The position numbers and the translations under genes are program-made. Below, in pieces: positions 55,314 to 64,000 of a DNA stretch of 64,000 nt. Source of the DNA: Deltaproteobacteria bacterium (GTDB lineage Bacteria; UBA10199; GCA-002796325; JACPFF01). Where the stretch lies: the NCBI GenBank assembly GCA_016183065.1, contig JACPFF010000019.1:1-64000 (forward strand), read 5' to 3'. The notes below the pieces were generated by a model. It was not told the origin of the DNA and ran no database searches. It saw nothing but the letters and a program-made list of their open reading frames with translations. Positions within the stretch are counted from its first letter, which is position 1. Each line of letters begins with the position of its first letter.

Positions 55314-56468
55314 TTACCACAACAGCTGGGCCACCATGATGCCGATGTAATTGGCAATGGCATAGCCAAGGACGCCCAGGAGAATGCTCGGCACAATCAT
55401 ATGCGGCCAATTGTTGGCCTCTGCCAGGGCCACGGCGGTCCCGGGGCCGCCGATGTTGCATTGCGAGGCGATGAAAATCGCGGCCATGTCGCCGCGGGTC
55501 AACCGGCCCACTATGAGGATGATGATCGCATGCACGCCGACCACCGTGAGGGTAAAGGCAAAGACGGTCGGGCCGAGTCGCATGATTTCGCTAATCGAGG
55601 AGACCGCGCCCATGGAAAAAAAGAAGTAGAGAAAAAAGAGCATGCCGAGTGAATAGGCGACCTGCAGGTGTTTTCGTAGTGGGGTCTGCGCGATGACCAA
55701 GGCCAGTGTGGTCACCCATAAAATCGAGGTATTAAACTGCAGCCAACGGATCTGATGGAGAGCAGCATAGGCCTTGACGGGGAGCGCCAGTTGCATGCTC
55801 ACCCACACGATGAGGGAGGCAATGGTCAGGGAATAAAAACAACTGGGGAGAAAGGCCGCGGCAGTAAATGGCGTGGAATGTTCCTTGGCGGCCTCGAGTT
55901 GTTCCTGGGAGATCTCATTCGAAAAAAACCGCGAAAACCCGATGGGCGCGGTCAGACCCACGATCATCCACATCGCAGTCACAATATTGTCAGCGGCAAA
56001 GGCCGCGCTAAAGAGGTTCGGATTGTCCTGACGCAGGCCCAGGGCCTCGGCGACCGCCACGGCGTTTTCCCCGCCGCCGATATAAGACGCGGTCAGTTGC
56101 CCTGTGAGACGGGCAGCATCGCCGAGACGTTCACCAAAGAGGGCCCACGCCACAATACCGCCCACGATCGATCCGATCGCGCCGACACAGTAATAGAGGA
56201 GGAGCGAACTGCGCAGCATGCGGAGTTCCCGAAAGTCGAGACGAAAGAGGAGCAGCGCAATCGAGAGCGGGATGAGGTAGGTAATCATCGGATCATAGAC
56301 CTCTCCCCCTTGCGGCACAACGCCGAGATTCCCCAGGAGAATACCGGCGGCGATGACGAGCATGACCACGCCGAGACGTTGCAGGAGTCGCGACGCGCGA
56401 CAGGCGACGTACGACAGCGCAATGGTCGTGGTGATGATCGTGAAGAGGGGAAACGCGTCATCAATCAT
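55314..56468 (-). CDS. DUF819-family membrane protein
   Basis: A 384-residue protein with about ten to eleven membrane segments. The ASYIGGGENAVAVAEALG and CNIGGPGTAVALAEA segments are signatures of the DUF819 (YjcL-like) family, which are thought to be transporters of unknown substrate. AGGGAGGAC precedes the ATG at 56468, so the longer frame is not used. It is a monocistronic gene convergent with the transglycosylase. Confidence 0.88.
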   Translation of the reverse strand: MIDDAFPLFTIITTTIALSYVACRASRLLQRLGVVMLVIAAGILLGNLGVVPQGGEVYDPMITYLIPLSIALLLFRLDFRELRMLRSSLLLYYCVGAIGSIVGGIVAWALFGERLGDAARLTGQLTASYIGGGENAVAVAEALGLRQDNPNLFSAAFAADNIVTAMWMIVGLTAPIGFSRFFSNEISQEQLEAAKEHSTPFTAAAFLPSCFYSLTIASLIVWVSMQLALPVKAYAALHQIRWLQFNTSILWVTTLALVIAQTPLRKHLQVAYSLGMLFFLYFFFSMGAVSSISEIMRLGPTVFAFTLTVVGVHAIIILIVGRLTRGDMAAIFIASQCNIGGPGTAVALAEANNWPHMIVPSILLGVLGYAIANYIGIMVAQLLW

Positions 56469-56532
56469 GTAGTCCTCCCTTATGGACGTGGGAAATTGAC
56501 GCATTCTGGCATGATTTTCCCGAGATGTCATG

Positions 56533-56588
56533 CGCTGATCACCGGACGACCGCGCCCCGGCCCTCACCGCTGATCACCGGACGACCGC
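56533..56588. repeat. Pair of 21-bp direct repeats upstream of the kinase-deaminase gene
   Basis: CGCTGATCACCGGACGACCG plus C occurs perfectly at 56533-56553 and 56568-56588, a 35-bp period. Each contains the palindrome TGATCA. They lie about 90-145 bp before the ATG at 56678 and could be protein-binding sites or a small duplication. Confidence 0.75.
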
Positions 56589-56677
56589 AACCCACCCCCA
56601 TCGCCGATCGCGCTGCCATTGCCATACGGGATTGAAACCTTGCACGGGTCCGTCCCCTCTGGTAGGAGGCGCACACA

Positions 56678-57688
56678 ATGATTATCGGACTGACCGGGAA
56701 AAATTGTGCAGGCAAGGGAGAGGCCGCCGCGTTTCTCCAGACGATTGGCTACCTCTACCACTCCCTCTCCGATGTGTTGCGTGAGGCAATGCGCTCCGCA
56801 GGGGCCGACATTTCGCGGAAGTCGCTGGTGGAGTTCGCGAATCAATTGCGCACGCAAAAAGGGCCGGGATACCTCGCAGAGCGAGTCATGGAACGGCTCG
56901 ATCCCGAGAAGCATTATGTCATCGATTCGATCCGCAATCCGTTCGAGGTTGAGGTCTTGCGTCGGCACAAACATTTTCATCTCATGGCTATTGTCGCCGA
57001 TGCAAAAACACGGTTCGAACGCATGTGCCAGCGGGGGCGTGAGAGCGATCCCACCACCTACGATGCCTTTCGCCGCCTCGAGGCGGCAGAGGCCGGAAGT
57101 GCCGATCCGGCAATGCAGCAGCTTAATCGCGTCACGGAAATGAGCGACGCCGAAGTGGCCAATAACGCCGGCATTGAGGACTTTCACCAGCGCCTCCGTG
57201 AAATCCTGCGACTCCTCGCTGCGGAAACCCACCGACCGGACTGGAATACCTATTTTATGAATATCGCCAAGGTCGTGGCGTTGCGGAGCAATTGCCTCAA
57301 ACGGAAAGTGGCCGCGGTGCTGGTCAAAGACGGGCGCATTATCAGTACCGGGTACAACGGGACGCCGCGCGGGATCCAGAATTGCAATGAAGGGGGATGT
57401 CCGCGCTGCAACAGCCTTGGAGAATCGGGGGCGGCTCTGGAGACGTGCCTCTGTTCGCACGCCGAGGAAAACGCGATTGTCCAGTCGGCGTATCACGGGG
57501 TGAGCATCAAGGGGGCCACGATCTATTGCACCCTCTCGCCCTGCCTCCTCTGCACGAAAATGATCATCAATGCTGGCATCGCGGAAGTGGTCTATCAGAG
57601 CGGATACCCGCTCGAAGGCGTTGCCCAGGCCTTGCTGAAAGAGGCCGGCGTGACCGTGACGGCCTTTACGGTGAAAGAAACGCCATGA
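56678..57688 (+). CDS. Fused P-loop nucleotide kinase-like and dCMP/cytidine deaminase-like protein
   Basis: A 336-residue two-domain protein. The N-terminal domain has a P-loop (GLTGKNCAGKGE, residues 4-15) and the D/R-containing VIDSIRNPFE segment of AAA_18/dephospho-CoA-kinase-like proteins. The C-terminal domain has the zinc-deaminase motif H261-A-E263 with PC289-xx-C292 and extra cysteines (CNEGGCPRC). The same domain order occurs in AvcD-type anti-phage dCTP/dCMP deaminases, which deplete deoxycytidine nucleotides. Those are longer, so an ordinary dCMP deaminase role remains possible. TAGGAGG is the ribosome site. The gene converges with and overlaps the patatin gene by 23 bp. Confidence 0.86.
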   Translation: MIIGLTGKNCAGKGEAAAFLQTIGYLYHSLSDVLREAMRSAGADISRKSLVEFANQLRTQKGPGYLAERVMERLDPEKHYVIDSIRNPFEVEVLRRHKHFHLMAIVADAKTRFERMCQRGRESDPTTYDAFRRLEAAEAGSADPAMQQLNRVTEMSDAEVANNAGIEDFHQRLREILRLLAAETHRPDWNTYFMNIAKVVALRSNCLKRKVAAVLVKDGRIISTGYNGTPRGIQNCNEGGCPRCNSLGESGAALETCLCSHAEENAIVQSAYHGVSIKGATIYCTLSPCLLCTKMIINAGIAEVVYQSGYPLEGVAQALLKEAGVTVTAFTVKETP

Positions 57689-58916
57689 GGTCGTCATGGC
57701 GGGCCTGTGCGTCGTCGAATCCCAGGGCCGTCAGTGCGCGGAGATATTCCGGAAGAAAGAGAAAATAACTGAGGAACTCTTCGCCCCGATGCATGTCCAC
57801 GTCGAGCAGTTTGAGGAGCGTTTTTTCAAATGACGAAAAGTATTTCTGGCTCGATGGTCGCTTCAAGACCTCCGAAAAAATTTCGCGCAGATCCCTCGTG
57901 GGCGAAATGGACAACACCGCAAGCCGTTTGAGCCCGCGGCTCGCAATGTCTCCCGTGATCCCCCGCTGGGAAAGCATGGCGTTGAGCCGATCGAGATAGT
58001 CGGCGCCGTACACCTGTTCCGACCACGCAATAATCTGGTTGATGCGGTCCATCTGCTTCAGGTCATAATCGAGGCGATCAAGAAAAATGGAACTGAGAAT
58101 CTTCCCGATGATCTCTCCCAGGGTGGGCGGGGTCTGTGGCGTGCGCTCGTCGCGAATGGGTGCGTCCGCTGCCTCCGAGGGATCGTGATTGCCGATGACC
58201 AACACGCGATCCGCCCCCATGTGGATGGCCGGAGACATCGGGGTATTCAGCCGCAGGCCGCCATCGGCGTAGTAGGTGTCATCGACCTTGACTGGTGGAA
58301 AGAGGATCGGAATGGCGGCACTCGCCATGACGTGCTGCCATTGGATGGGGCAAAAACGGACCGGATAGAGTCCATAATAGGACACCTCCGCGTGTTTATG
58401 GATAAAAAATTCGAGATTCCCCGTACGCATATTCGTGAGTGTGACACTGACACCATGGACCAATCCCCGTTCGACGTTTTCGTTCAGGCGATTCCATTGG
58501 ATCATCCGCCGCAGAAATCGCGGGAGAGGCGAGGTGTCGACGAGTCCGCGAAAATGGATGCCATGGGCCTCTCCCTCGGCCTTCGGTTTTCGGAAGATAT
58601 TGGCCGTGAGGCCGGCAAATGAAGTGACCAAGAGCTTGCCCAGTGCCAGCGTATCGCGCCGATAGATATTGTCCTGACGCAGGGCCTCCCACGTCTTCCG
58701 GAGGTGAATCCCCTGTGCTTCTGGTGTCTCGGCCATACTGGCGAGAAAGCAGGTATTGATCGCCCCAACCGAAGAGCCACAATAGAGCTGAAAGGGGAGT
58801 GTGCGCGCCGGAGGACTGAGTGCCGACCGTATATAATGGATAACCCCGGCTTCATAGGCGCCCCGTGCCCCACCTCCTGAAAGGACAATGCCGTATACCG
58901 GTGGTTTTTTCTCCAT
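57666..58916 (-). CDS. Patatin-like phospholipase
   Basis: A 416-residue lipid acyl hydrolase. The oxyanion loop GGGARG, nucleophile G47-S-S49-V-G51 and the D218 of the DGG motif form the patatin dyad. The C-terminal about 150 residues are helical with no named domain. No signal peptide is visible. Substrate is unknown. Confidence 0.92.
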   Translation of the reverse strand: MEKKPPVYGIVLSGGGARGAYEAGVIHYIRSALSPPARTLPFQLYCGSSVGAINTCFLASMAETPEAQGIHLRKTWEALRQDNIYRRDTLALGKLLVTSFAGLTANIFRKPKAEGEAHGIHFRGLVDTSPLPRFLRRMIQWNRLNENVERGLVHGVSVTLTNMRTGNLEFFIHKHAEVSYYGLYPVRFCPIQWQHVMASAAIPILFPPVKVDDTYYADGGLRLNTPMSPAIHMGADRVLVIGNHDPSEAADAPIRDERTPQTPPTLGEIIGKILSSIFLDRLDYDLKQMDRINQIIAWSEQVYGADYLDRLNAMLSQRGITGDIASRGLKRLAVLSISPTRDLREIFSEVLKRPSSQKYFSSFEKTLLKLLDVDMHRGEEFLSYFLFLPEYLRALTALGFDDAQARHDDLMAFLSP

Positions 58917-59206
58917 ATGCTTCCTCTAGTATAGCGAAAGTTGAATCATAACGCGATGGATCAGCAGCAGATCGATGGTCAAATCGACTCAATATGCCAT
59001 GGGTGGTTTTTTACTAAATGGGTAGAAAATGAATTCCGGTAACGTCATGAAATAATAGAAACATTATTTGCATGAGGTAATCGCCACTCAAATACAATGT
59101 GAAAAATTATGCGGCGATATTTTTTAGCATTCATATCAATAAGTTAATGGTTCATTTAGTGGCATTTCTCTTGCAGTACCATAGTAACTCACAAGGGGGA
59201 CGACCT
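58917..59206. other. AT-rich 290-bp spacer between patatin and lipoprotein genes
   Basis: No gene is seen; the DNA is much AT-richer than the flanks. It must hold the promoters of both divergent genes, but no convincing hexamer pair was found. AAGGGGG precedes the lipoprotein ATG. Confidence 0.6.
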
Positions 59207-61045
59207 ATGAAACGTCTATTTCAATGGACCACAATATGGAGTCTGGTCGCCATGATCGGCCTGATCGGTTGCGGTGGTGGCGGCGGAGGCAGCTCGGAGA
59301 CAACCGGGACCACGGGTGGCGATACTACCAGTTCAGGGGCCGACGTCTCAAAGGTCTCCAACCTGCCGAGCGTTGACCTCTCGGACTACGACTACTCGAC
59401 CACGAGCAGCAGCAATATTGCCGTGGCCAAGGGCGCGGGTGCCGGGGCGCTGGGGAGTACGTCGAGTGCCTATTGCCACGTCCGATCCATGGCCAACGAG
59501 GCGATCCGGATGAGCAAACAGGTGCAACTCGATAAATGTTTTGCCCTCGCCATGGAAGAGGGCGGTCTCTATGCCCTGACCGCCGGCCAGGCCACCATCG
59601 TCAAGGTGATTATGCCTGATTCCTATGAGGAATTCGGGGGGCCGGAGGGCGGAGGGGGTGGTCCAGGGAGTGGCGGACCCGGTCCGCAGAACGTGGCGGT
59701 CGTGACCAAGGGGCCTTCTGGTGAAGAAGGAGAAGAAGAATTCCGCAGTTGTGAAAGCGAGACGGGAAAACTGGGTGGAAACATCCTCATGAAGATCGAG
59801 CCGAACGCGGCGGGCGATCAACTCCAGATCTCGATGTGTGAAGGGAGTGAAGGGAGTGAGTCGCTGGTCAATGTCTCGACATTTACGAAGAGTGCCGCGG
59901 ATACCTACACGATCAGCGCACGGCACTGCGGTGAGTTTTGCGGCAAGACCGATTGCGGCGACTTTGCCGTCACGCTGAGCGGTGTCCAGAGTGTGGCCTC
60001 AGGCGTCGTGACACTCGGAACCGACGGACAACTTTCTGCAACCGGTCAGTTCAGCGGGGCCTTTGGTTCAGGACGCATTGCCTACAGTTCGATTGCCAAG
60101 AGCCAACTCAATGAAGTGAGCGGCAGTTTTCACGCGAGTTTTCAGGAACAGGGAGCGGAAGCCACAGATTTTACTGATGCGGTCTATTCCCGCTATGGCG
60201 GGTCAACGAAGACGGGGACCTCGAAGCACCTCTTCAATGGGGCCTTTCCCGCCGCGTCAGTGGCGGAACTGTGTGGATTTGGTGATCTGAGTGGTTCGCA
60301 GAATCTCTGTTACCAGGATTTCTCCGAGAATTTGGGCATGACGGTGACGGCCCAGAATGCCTCCTCAATCAAGGTCTGTCCGCAGAAAAACGATGACGGA
60401 GAGTTTCTCGGCGATCAACTCTCACAGACCGGGCTGTGTGAGGAGTCCGGGACAGACACCGAGTCCTTCAAGATCGGGGCCGATGGCGAAACAGCGACCG
60501 TGATTGCCGACGCGCTCTCGGCATTTTCTTCCCGCGTCAGTGCCTTTGATCTCTCGACCATCTCGGGGACGGTTGGCGACCTCTCGTTTAGTGCCTCGGA
60601 ATGGAATTGTTCCGGGACGCCCGATGTGACTGTGGATCCGACCGACTTTGCTTCCCTGAACGCTGCGGCGACCAAGGCATTGAAAGCGGTCGATACCTCG
60701 GCCTTGCAGACCGCCATCGCGACCTGCCAGACGCTGGAAGAGGAACTGCGCAATGACCAGGGGATCGGCGGGTTTAACTGCTTTGAATTGGAGCAGGCCG
60801 AGTTTCATGAAGGGGAGATCGGCGTTGATTCTGAGCTCGACGACGAGCACCTGGCCTTCATTCCGGAGCCTTGTCGCGGTTCGAATGGAGCGCCATCCTT
60901 GAGTCCGGAAGATTGCAAAACGATCTGCGATGCGGACCCGACCTCCTGCTTTGGCGGGGAGAATATGGGGATGCCCGAGGCCTGTATCGATGCGGGTGAA
61001 ACCCCCGAGACCTGTCCGGACTATTGCGAAGAGAATCCCTGTTAA
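59207..61045 (+). CDS. Cysteine-rich lipoprotein, unknown function
   Basis: A 612-residue lipoprotein (lipobox MIGLIGC, Cys22) followed by a flexible Gly/Ser/Thr linker of about 25 residues. The mature part is rich in Asp/Glu and cysteine; a Gly-rich stretch lies around residues 145-165. The last 50 residues contain eight cysteines in a compact CxxxC-type pattern (EDCKTICDADPTSC, CPDYCEENPC). No family was recognised. A strong terminator follows. A surface structural or metal/ligand-binding role is possible. Confidence 0.72.
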   Translation: MKRLFQWTTIWSLVAMIGLIGCGGGGGGSSETTGTTGGDTTSSGADVSKVSNLPSVDLSDYDYSTTSSSNIAVAKGAGAGALGSTSSAYCHVRSMANEAIRMSKQVQLDKCFALAMEEGGLYALTAGQATIVKVIMPDSYEEFGGPEGGGGGPGSGGPGPQNVAVVTKGPSGEEGEEEFRSCESETGKLGGNILMKIEPNAAGDQLQISMCEGSEGSESLVNVSTFTKSAADTYTISARHCGEFCGKTDCGDFAVTLSGVQSVASGVVTLGTDGQLSATGQFSGAFGSGRIAYSSIAKSQLNEVSGSFHASFQEQGAEATDFTDAVYSRYGGSTKTGTSKHLFNGAFPAASVAELCGFGDLSGSQNLCYQDFSENLGMTVTAQNASSIKVCPQKNDDGEFLGDQLSQTGLCEESGTDTESFKIGADGETATVIADALSAFSSRVSAFDLSTISGTVGDLSFSASEWNCSGTPDVTVDPTDFASLNAAATKALKAVDTSALQTAIATCQTLEEELRNDQGIGGFNCFELEQAEFHEGEIGVDSELDDEHLAFIPEPCRGSNGAPSLSPEDCKTICDADPTSCFGGENMGMPEACIDAGETPETCPDYCEENPC

Positions 61046-61068
61046 GCATGATCACGTAGCAGAAGAGT

Positions 61069-61103
61069 ACAACGGCGGTCTTATAGGCCGCCGTTGTTTT
61101 TTT
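61069..61103 (+). terminator. Rho-independent terminator after the lipoprotein gene
   Basis: ACAACGGCGG and CCGCCGTTGT form a perfect 10-bp stem with a 9-base loop, followed by a run of seven T. It lies 24 bp past the stop. Confidence 0.95.
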
Positions 61104-61167
61104 GGTAGTACGTGTAGCACGGTGTTTGACATATGGGAGGGCATTTTTTAGGATCGTGCCGATATGT

Positions 61168-61258
61168 GGGGCAGTGGCGACGACCGAGTCCGGGGACCCA
61201 GCGAAGCTGGGTGGACGAGGAAGTACCCGGAGGCGGAGCCGGAGGGTACGTGAGCCCC
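61168..61258 (-). repeat. Short (91-bp) palindromic element upstream of valS
   Basis: On the minus strand it begins GGGGCTCACGTACCC, continues through the CCCAGCTTCGCTGGG palindrome and CTCGGTCGTCGCCACTG and ends CCCC. It equals the left half of the tandem units at 4.1 kb. It is preceded by ACCATTACA, close to the murF flank ACCATTGCA. It lies 38 bp before the valS ATG. Confidence 0.88.
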
Positions 61259-61296
61259 TGTAATGGTCGAATAATCTTGTAGAGGGAGTGCCTGCG

Positions 61297-64000
61297 ATGA
61301 CGCCAACGACATTACCAAAGGGATATGAACCGCAAGAGACCGAGGCGCGCTGGTATCCGTTTTGGCTCAAGCGGCGCTATTTTCACGCCGATGACAAGAA
61401 CGACGGTCGGAAGTCCTTCAGCATCGTCATCCCGCCCCCGAATGTGACGGGATCGCTCCACATGGGACATGCCTTCAATATGACCCTGCAGGACATCTTG
61501 ACGCGGACCCGTCGCATGCAGGGGTACAACACCTGTTGGCTGCCGGGGACCGATCACGCGGGCATTGCCACGCAAAATGTCGTGGAGAAGCAGCTGGCAC
61601 AAGAAGGGAGAGACCGCCATGCGCTGGGTCGCGAGGCCTTTGTCCAGCGCGTCTTGGAGTGGAAAAAAATCTATGGCGAACGGATTGTCCACCAGCTCCA
61701 GCGACTGGGGGCCTCGTGCGATTGGGACCGGCAACGATTCACCATGGACGACGGGTTATCCCGTGCCGTCCGCGAGGTTTTTGTCCATTTGCACCAGGAG
61801 GGGCTCATTTATCGTGATACCTATTTGGTCAACTGGTGTCCGCGATGCCACACCGCGCTCTCCGATATCGAAGTCGATCATGAAGAGATGAGCGGGCATC
61901 TCTGGCATCTGCGCTATCCGCTCGTCGACAATCTCCACGAGGGGATTGTCGTGGTCACCACACGGCCCGAGACCATGCTGGGCGATACGGCGGTGGCGGT
62001 GCATCCGGACGACGAGCGCTATCAGGGCCTCGTGGGGAAGTCTCTTCAGTTGCCTCTGGTGGGGCGCACCATTCCGGTCATTGCCGATCATCGCGTGGAT
62101 CGTACCTTTGGGACGGGCGCAGTGAAAGTGACCCCGGCGCATGACCTGAACGACTTCCATCTGGGGAGTGACCATCATCTCGAACGGATCAATATTTTCA
62201 CCCCAGATGCGGCCATCAATGAGGCGGGAGGACGTTTTGCCGGACTCGATCGCTATGCGGCGCGCACAGCCGTGCTCGAGGCCCTGGAGCAGGAGGGGGC
62301 TCTGGTGCAGACGGAGCTGCATCAACACGCGGTCGGGCACTGTTACCGCTGCAAGACCGTGGTGGAACCCTATTTGTCGCTCCAGTGGTTTGTCAAAACA
62401 GCGCCGCTCGCAGAGCGCGCGATCCAGGCGGTCCGTCAGGGGAAGACCAGGTTTTTTCCGCGCCAATGGGAGCGGACCTTTTTTGACTGGCTCGAGCGGA
62501 TTCAACCGTGGTGTATTTCACGCCAGATCTGGTGGGGACATCGGATCCCCGCCTGGTATTGTCCCAACGGCACCGCCGCCAATGGTGCGAAGCAGGACGG
62601 GGGCGAGGCAATAACCGGGGGACGGTGCCCGCCCATTGTCTCGAGAGATGCCCCGAAGAGTTGCCCGACGTGCGGCTCCACGGCCCTGACGCAAGATGAC
62701 GACGTGCTCGACACGTGGTTTTCCTCCGCCCTGTGGCCATTTACCACCTTTGGATGGCCCGACCAGACCATGGCGCTCAAGACCTTCTATCCCACGACCG
62801 TGCTGGTGACGGGGTTTGATATTATTTTTTTCTGGGTGGCGCGTATGATGATGCTGGGGCTCCGCTTCATGGGCGATGTCCCTTTTCATCATGTCTATAT
62901 TCATGCGCTGGTGCGGGATCCGCTCGGGCAAAAGATGAGCAAATCAAAGGGGAATGTGATCGATCCGCTCGAGATGATGGATCGCTACGGGACCGATGCC
63001 TTTCGTTTCACACTGGCGGCCATGGCGGCCCAGGGGCGCGATGTCAAATTGCATGAGGAGCAGATCGGGGGGTACCGGAACTTCTGCAACAAACTGTGGA
63101 ATGCCGCGCGGTTCATGGACATGCAGTTTGGGGCAGAACGCCTCGATCGCGATCATTCCCCGGACAAAGCGGACTACAGTCTGGCGGATCGCTGGATCCA
63201 GTATCAATACCAGCGGGTCGTCTATATCGTCACACGGGCGATCGATGCGTACGAATTCGATGTCGCGGCCCGTACGTTGTATCAATTTGTGTGGCACGAA
63301 TTCTGCGATTGGTACCTCGAGGCGGTGAAGCCGGTGTTGCCGCAGACGGGGAGTGGGGAACGCCGCGCGGCGCTGCATACGCTCTGGCACACTTTTGAGG
63401 GGACACTGCGGTTGCTCCATCCATTCATGCCATTTATTACCGAGGAGTTGTGGCAACATTTGCAGCGGTTGTGCGGTGGGGAGGCGAGTGTTGATGCAGA
63501 AGGGGAGGCCCGAGAACCGAAGCGGAGCATCGTCGTGGCGCCCTGGCCTACGGCGGCAAAGCGGCCGGTGGCCAATCGGGATGTGAAGGCCTTTGATCTG
63601 TTGCGCAATGTCATCTCGGGCATCCGGATGATTCGCAGCCAGCACCAGGTGGCACCGGCGGCCCGTGTGACGGCCATTCTCCGCACGGAAGATACGGTTG
63701 TGCAGAAAATGCTCGGCGTACAGAGTCACTACATCCGTTCGCTGGCCAAACTCGACCGCTTTGAACTCCGTATCACGCGCCTGCGAGAGCCGGGAACAGC
63801 GGTGACGGTGGTGGATCATTGCGAAGTGGCGGTTCCGTTGGCGGGGGTCATCGATTTTGCCGCGGAGCAGGAGCGCCTTTCCCGCGCCATTGCCAAGGCG
63901 GCGGGGGCGATCGAGACACTGGAAAAGAAGTTGGCCAATGCCCATTTTGTCGAGCGTGCGCCCGAAGAGGTCGTCGAGGCCGATCGGCAACGATTGGCGC
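61297..64000 (+). CDS. valS: Valyl-tRNA synthetase (3-prime end beyond window)
   Basis: At least 901 residues of a class I synthetase that charges tRNA-Val and edits Thr-tRNA-Val. The HIGH motif is HMGH at residues 55-58 and KMSKS lies at 546-550. A CPRC pair (WCPRCHTALSD) and a second SCPTCG knuckle are present. The reading frame stays open to the window edge in the C-terminal coiled-coil arm (FVERAPEEVVEADRQRLA), so only a short tail is missing. AGAGGGAG is the ribosome site, next to the repeat element. Confidence 0.96.
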   Translation, partial: MTPTTLPKGYEPQETEARWYPFWLKRRYFHADDKNDGRKSFSIVIPPPNVTGSLHMGHAFNMTLQDILTRTRRMQGYNTCWLPGTDHAGIATQNVVEKQLAQEGRDRHALGREAFVQRVLEWKKIYGERIVHQLQRLGASCDWDRQRFTMDDGLSRAVREVFVHLHQEGLIYRDTYLVNWCPRCHTALSDIEVDHEEMSGHLWHLRYPLVDNLHEGIVVVTTRPETMLGDTAVAVHPDDERYQGLVGKSLQLPLVGRTIPVIADHRVDRTFGTGAVKVTPAHDLNDFHLGSDHHLERINIFTPDAAINEAGGRFAGLDRYAARTAVLEALEQEGALVQTELHQHAVGHCYRCKTVVEPYLSLQWFVKTAPLAERAIQAVRQGKTRFFPRQWERTFFDWLERIQPWCISRQIWWGHRIPAWYCPNGTAANGAKQDGGEAITGGRCPPIVSRDAPKSCPTCGSTALTQDDDVLDTWFSSALWPFTTFGWPDQTMALKTFYPTTVLVTGFDIIFFWVARMMMLGLRFMGDVPFHHVYIHALVRDPLGQKMSKSKGNVIDPLEMMDRYGTDAFRFTLAAMAAQGRDVKLHEEQIGGYRNFCNKLWNAARFMDMQFGAERLDRDHSPDKADYSLADRWIQYQYQRVVYIVTRAIDAYEFDVAARTLYQFVWHEFCDWYLEAVKPVLPQTGSGERRAALHTLWHTFEGTLRLLHPFMPFITEELWQHLQRLCGGEASVDAEGEAREPKRSIVVAPWPTAAKRPVANRDVKAFDLLRNVISGIRMIRSQHQVAPAARVTAILRTEDTVVQKMLGVQSHYIRSLAKLDRFELRITRLREPGTAVTVVDHCEVAVPLAGVIDFAAEQERLSRAIAKAAGAIETLEKKLANAHFVERAPEEVVEADRQRLA

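Noticed and set aside
1-64000. tRNA and rRNA genes
   Set aside because: No cloverleaf-like segments or conserved rRNA stretches were noticed by eye; a tRNA search tool was not available, so a missed tRNA is possible.

Overview
The window is a GC-rich chromosomal stretch of a Gram-negative bacterium. It carries an Omp85/TamB export pair, an outer-membrane beta-barrel with a terminal phenylalanine, lipoproteins with lipoboxes, and a complete division and cell-wall (dcw) cluster making meso-diaminopimelate peptidoglycan. The gene order mraZ-rsmH-ftsL-ftsI-murE-murF-mraY-murD-ftsW-murG-murC-murB-ddl-ftsQ-ftsA-ftsZ, with a PASTA-tailed FtsI, fits a deltaproteobacterial-grade or related uncultivated lineage. 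That placement is inference; no rRNA is present.

Region 1 (0-6.5 kb, minus strand) is a housekeeping operon: pepA, tmk, holB, metG, an RpiB-like isomerase and a cupin. A two-copy tandem repeat splits tmk from holB. Region 2 (6.7-13.6 kb) holds a methyltransferase/RidA pair, a lone receiver protein, a beta-barrel porin, an AAA_14/DUF4143 ATPase and a CDP-alcohol phosphotransferase fused to a phosphatase-like domain. Region 3 (13.7-21 kb, minus) is mpl-tamB-omp85. Region 4 (21-34 kb) is accessory: three nucleotidyltransferase modules of toxin-antitoxin or AbiE type, an acyl-CoA synthetase with remnants of a paralogue on both sides, secreted proteins without recognised function, a rhodanese, a serine hydrolase, LD-carboxypeptidase, a CPBP protease and an MBL hydrolase.

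Region 5 (34.2-52.7 kb, plus) is the dcw cluster, with most genes overlapping by 1-17 bp. A sigma70-like promoter and GTG-type MraZ boxes precede it. Region 6 (52.8-64 kb) has a LysM lytic transglycosylase, a DUF819 membrane protein, a kinase-deaminase fusion, a patatin, a Cys-rich lipoprotein and valS, which runs off the window.

The most striking observation is a family of GC-rich palindromic repeats scattered through the window. Two 159-bp copies sit in the same reading frame inside murF and inside the lytic transglycosylase gene, each adding a 53-residue peptide. The murF copy is flanked by a perfect 9-bp direct repeat, and removing element plus one repeat restores an ordinary MurF. Other copies or fragments lie between tmk and holB (two in tandem, 159-bp period), upstream of mpl, between ftsQ and ftsA, and upstream of valS. 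This resembles the Rickettsia palindromic elements in behaviour, but the sequence is different.
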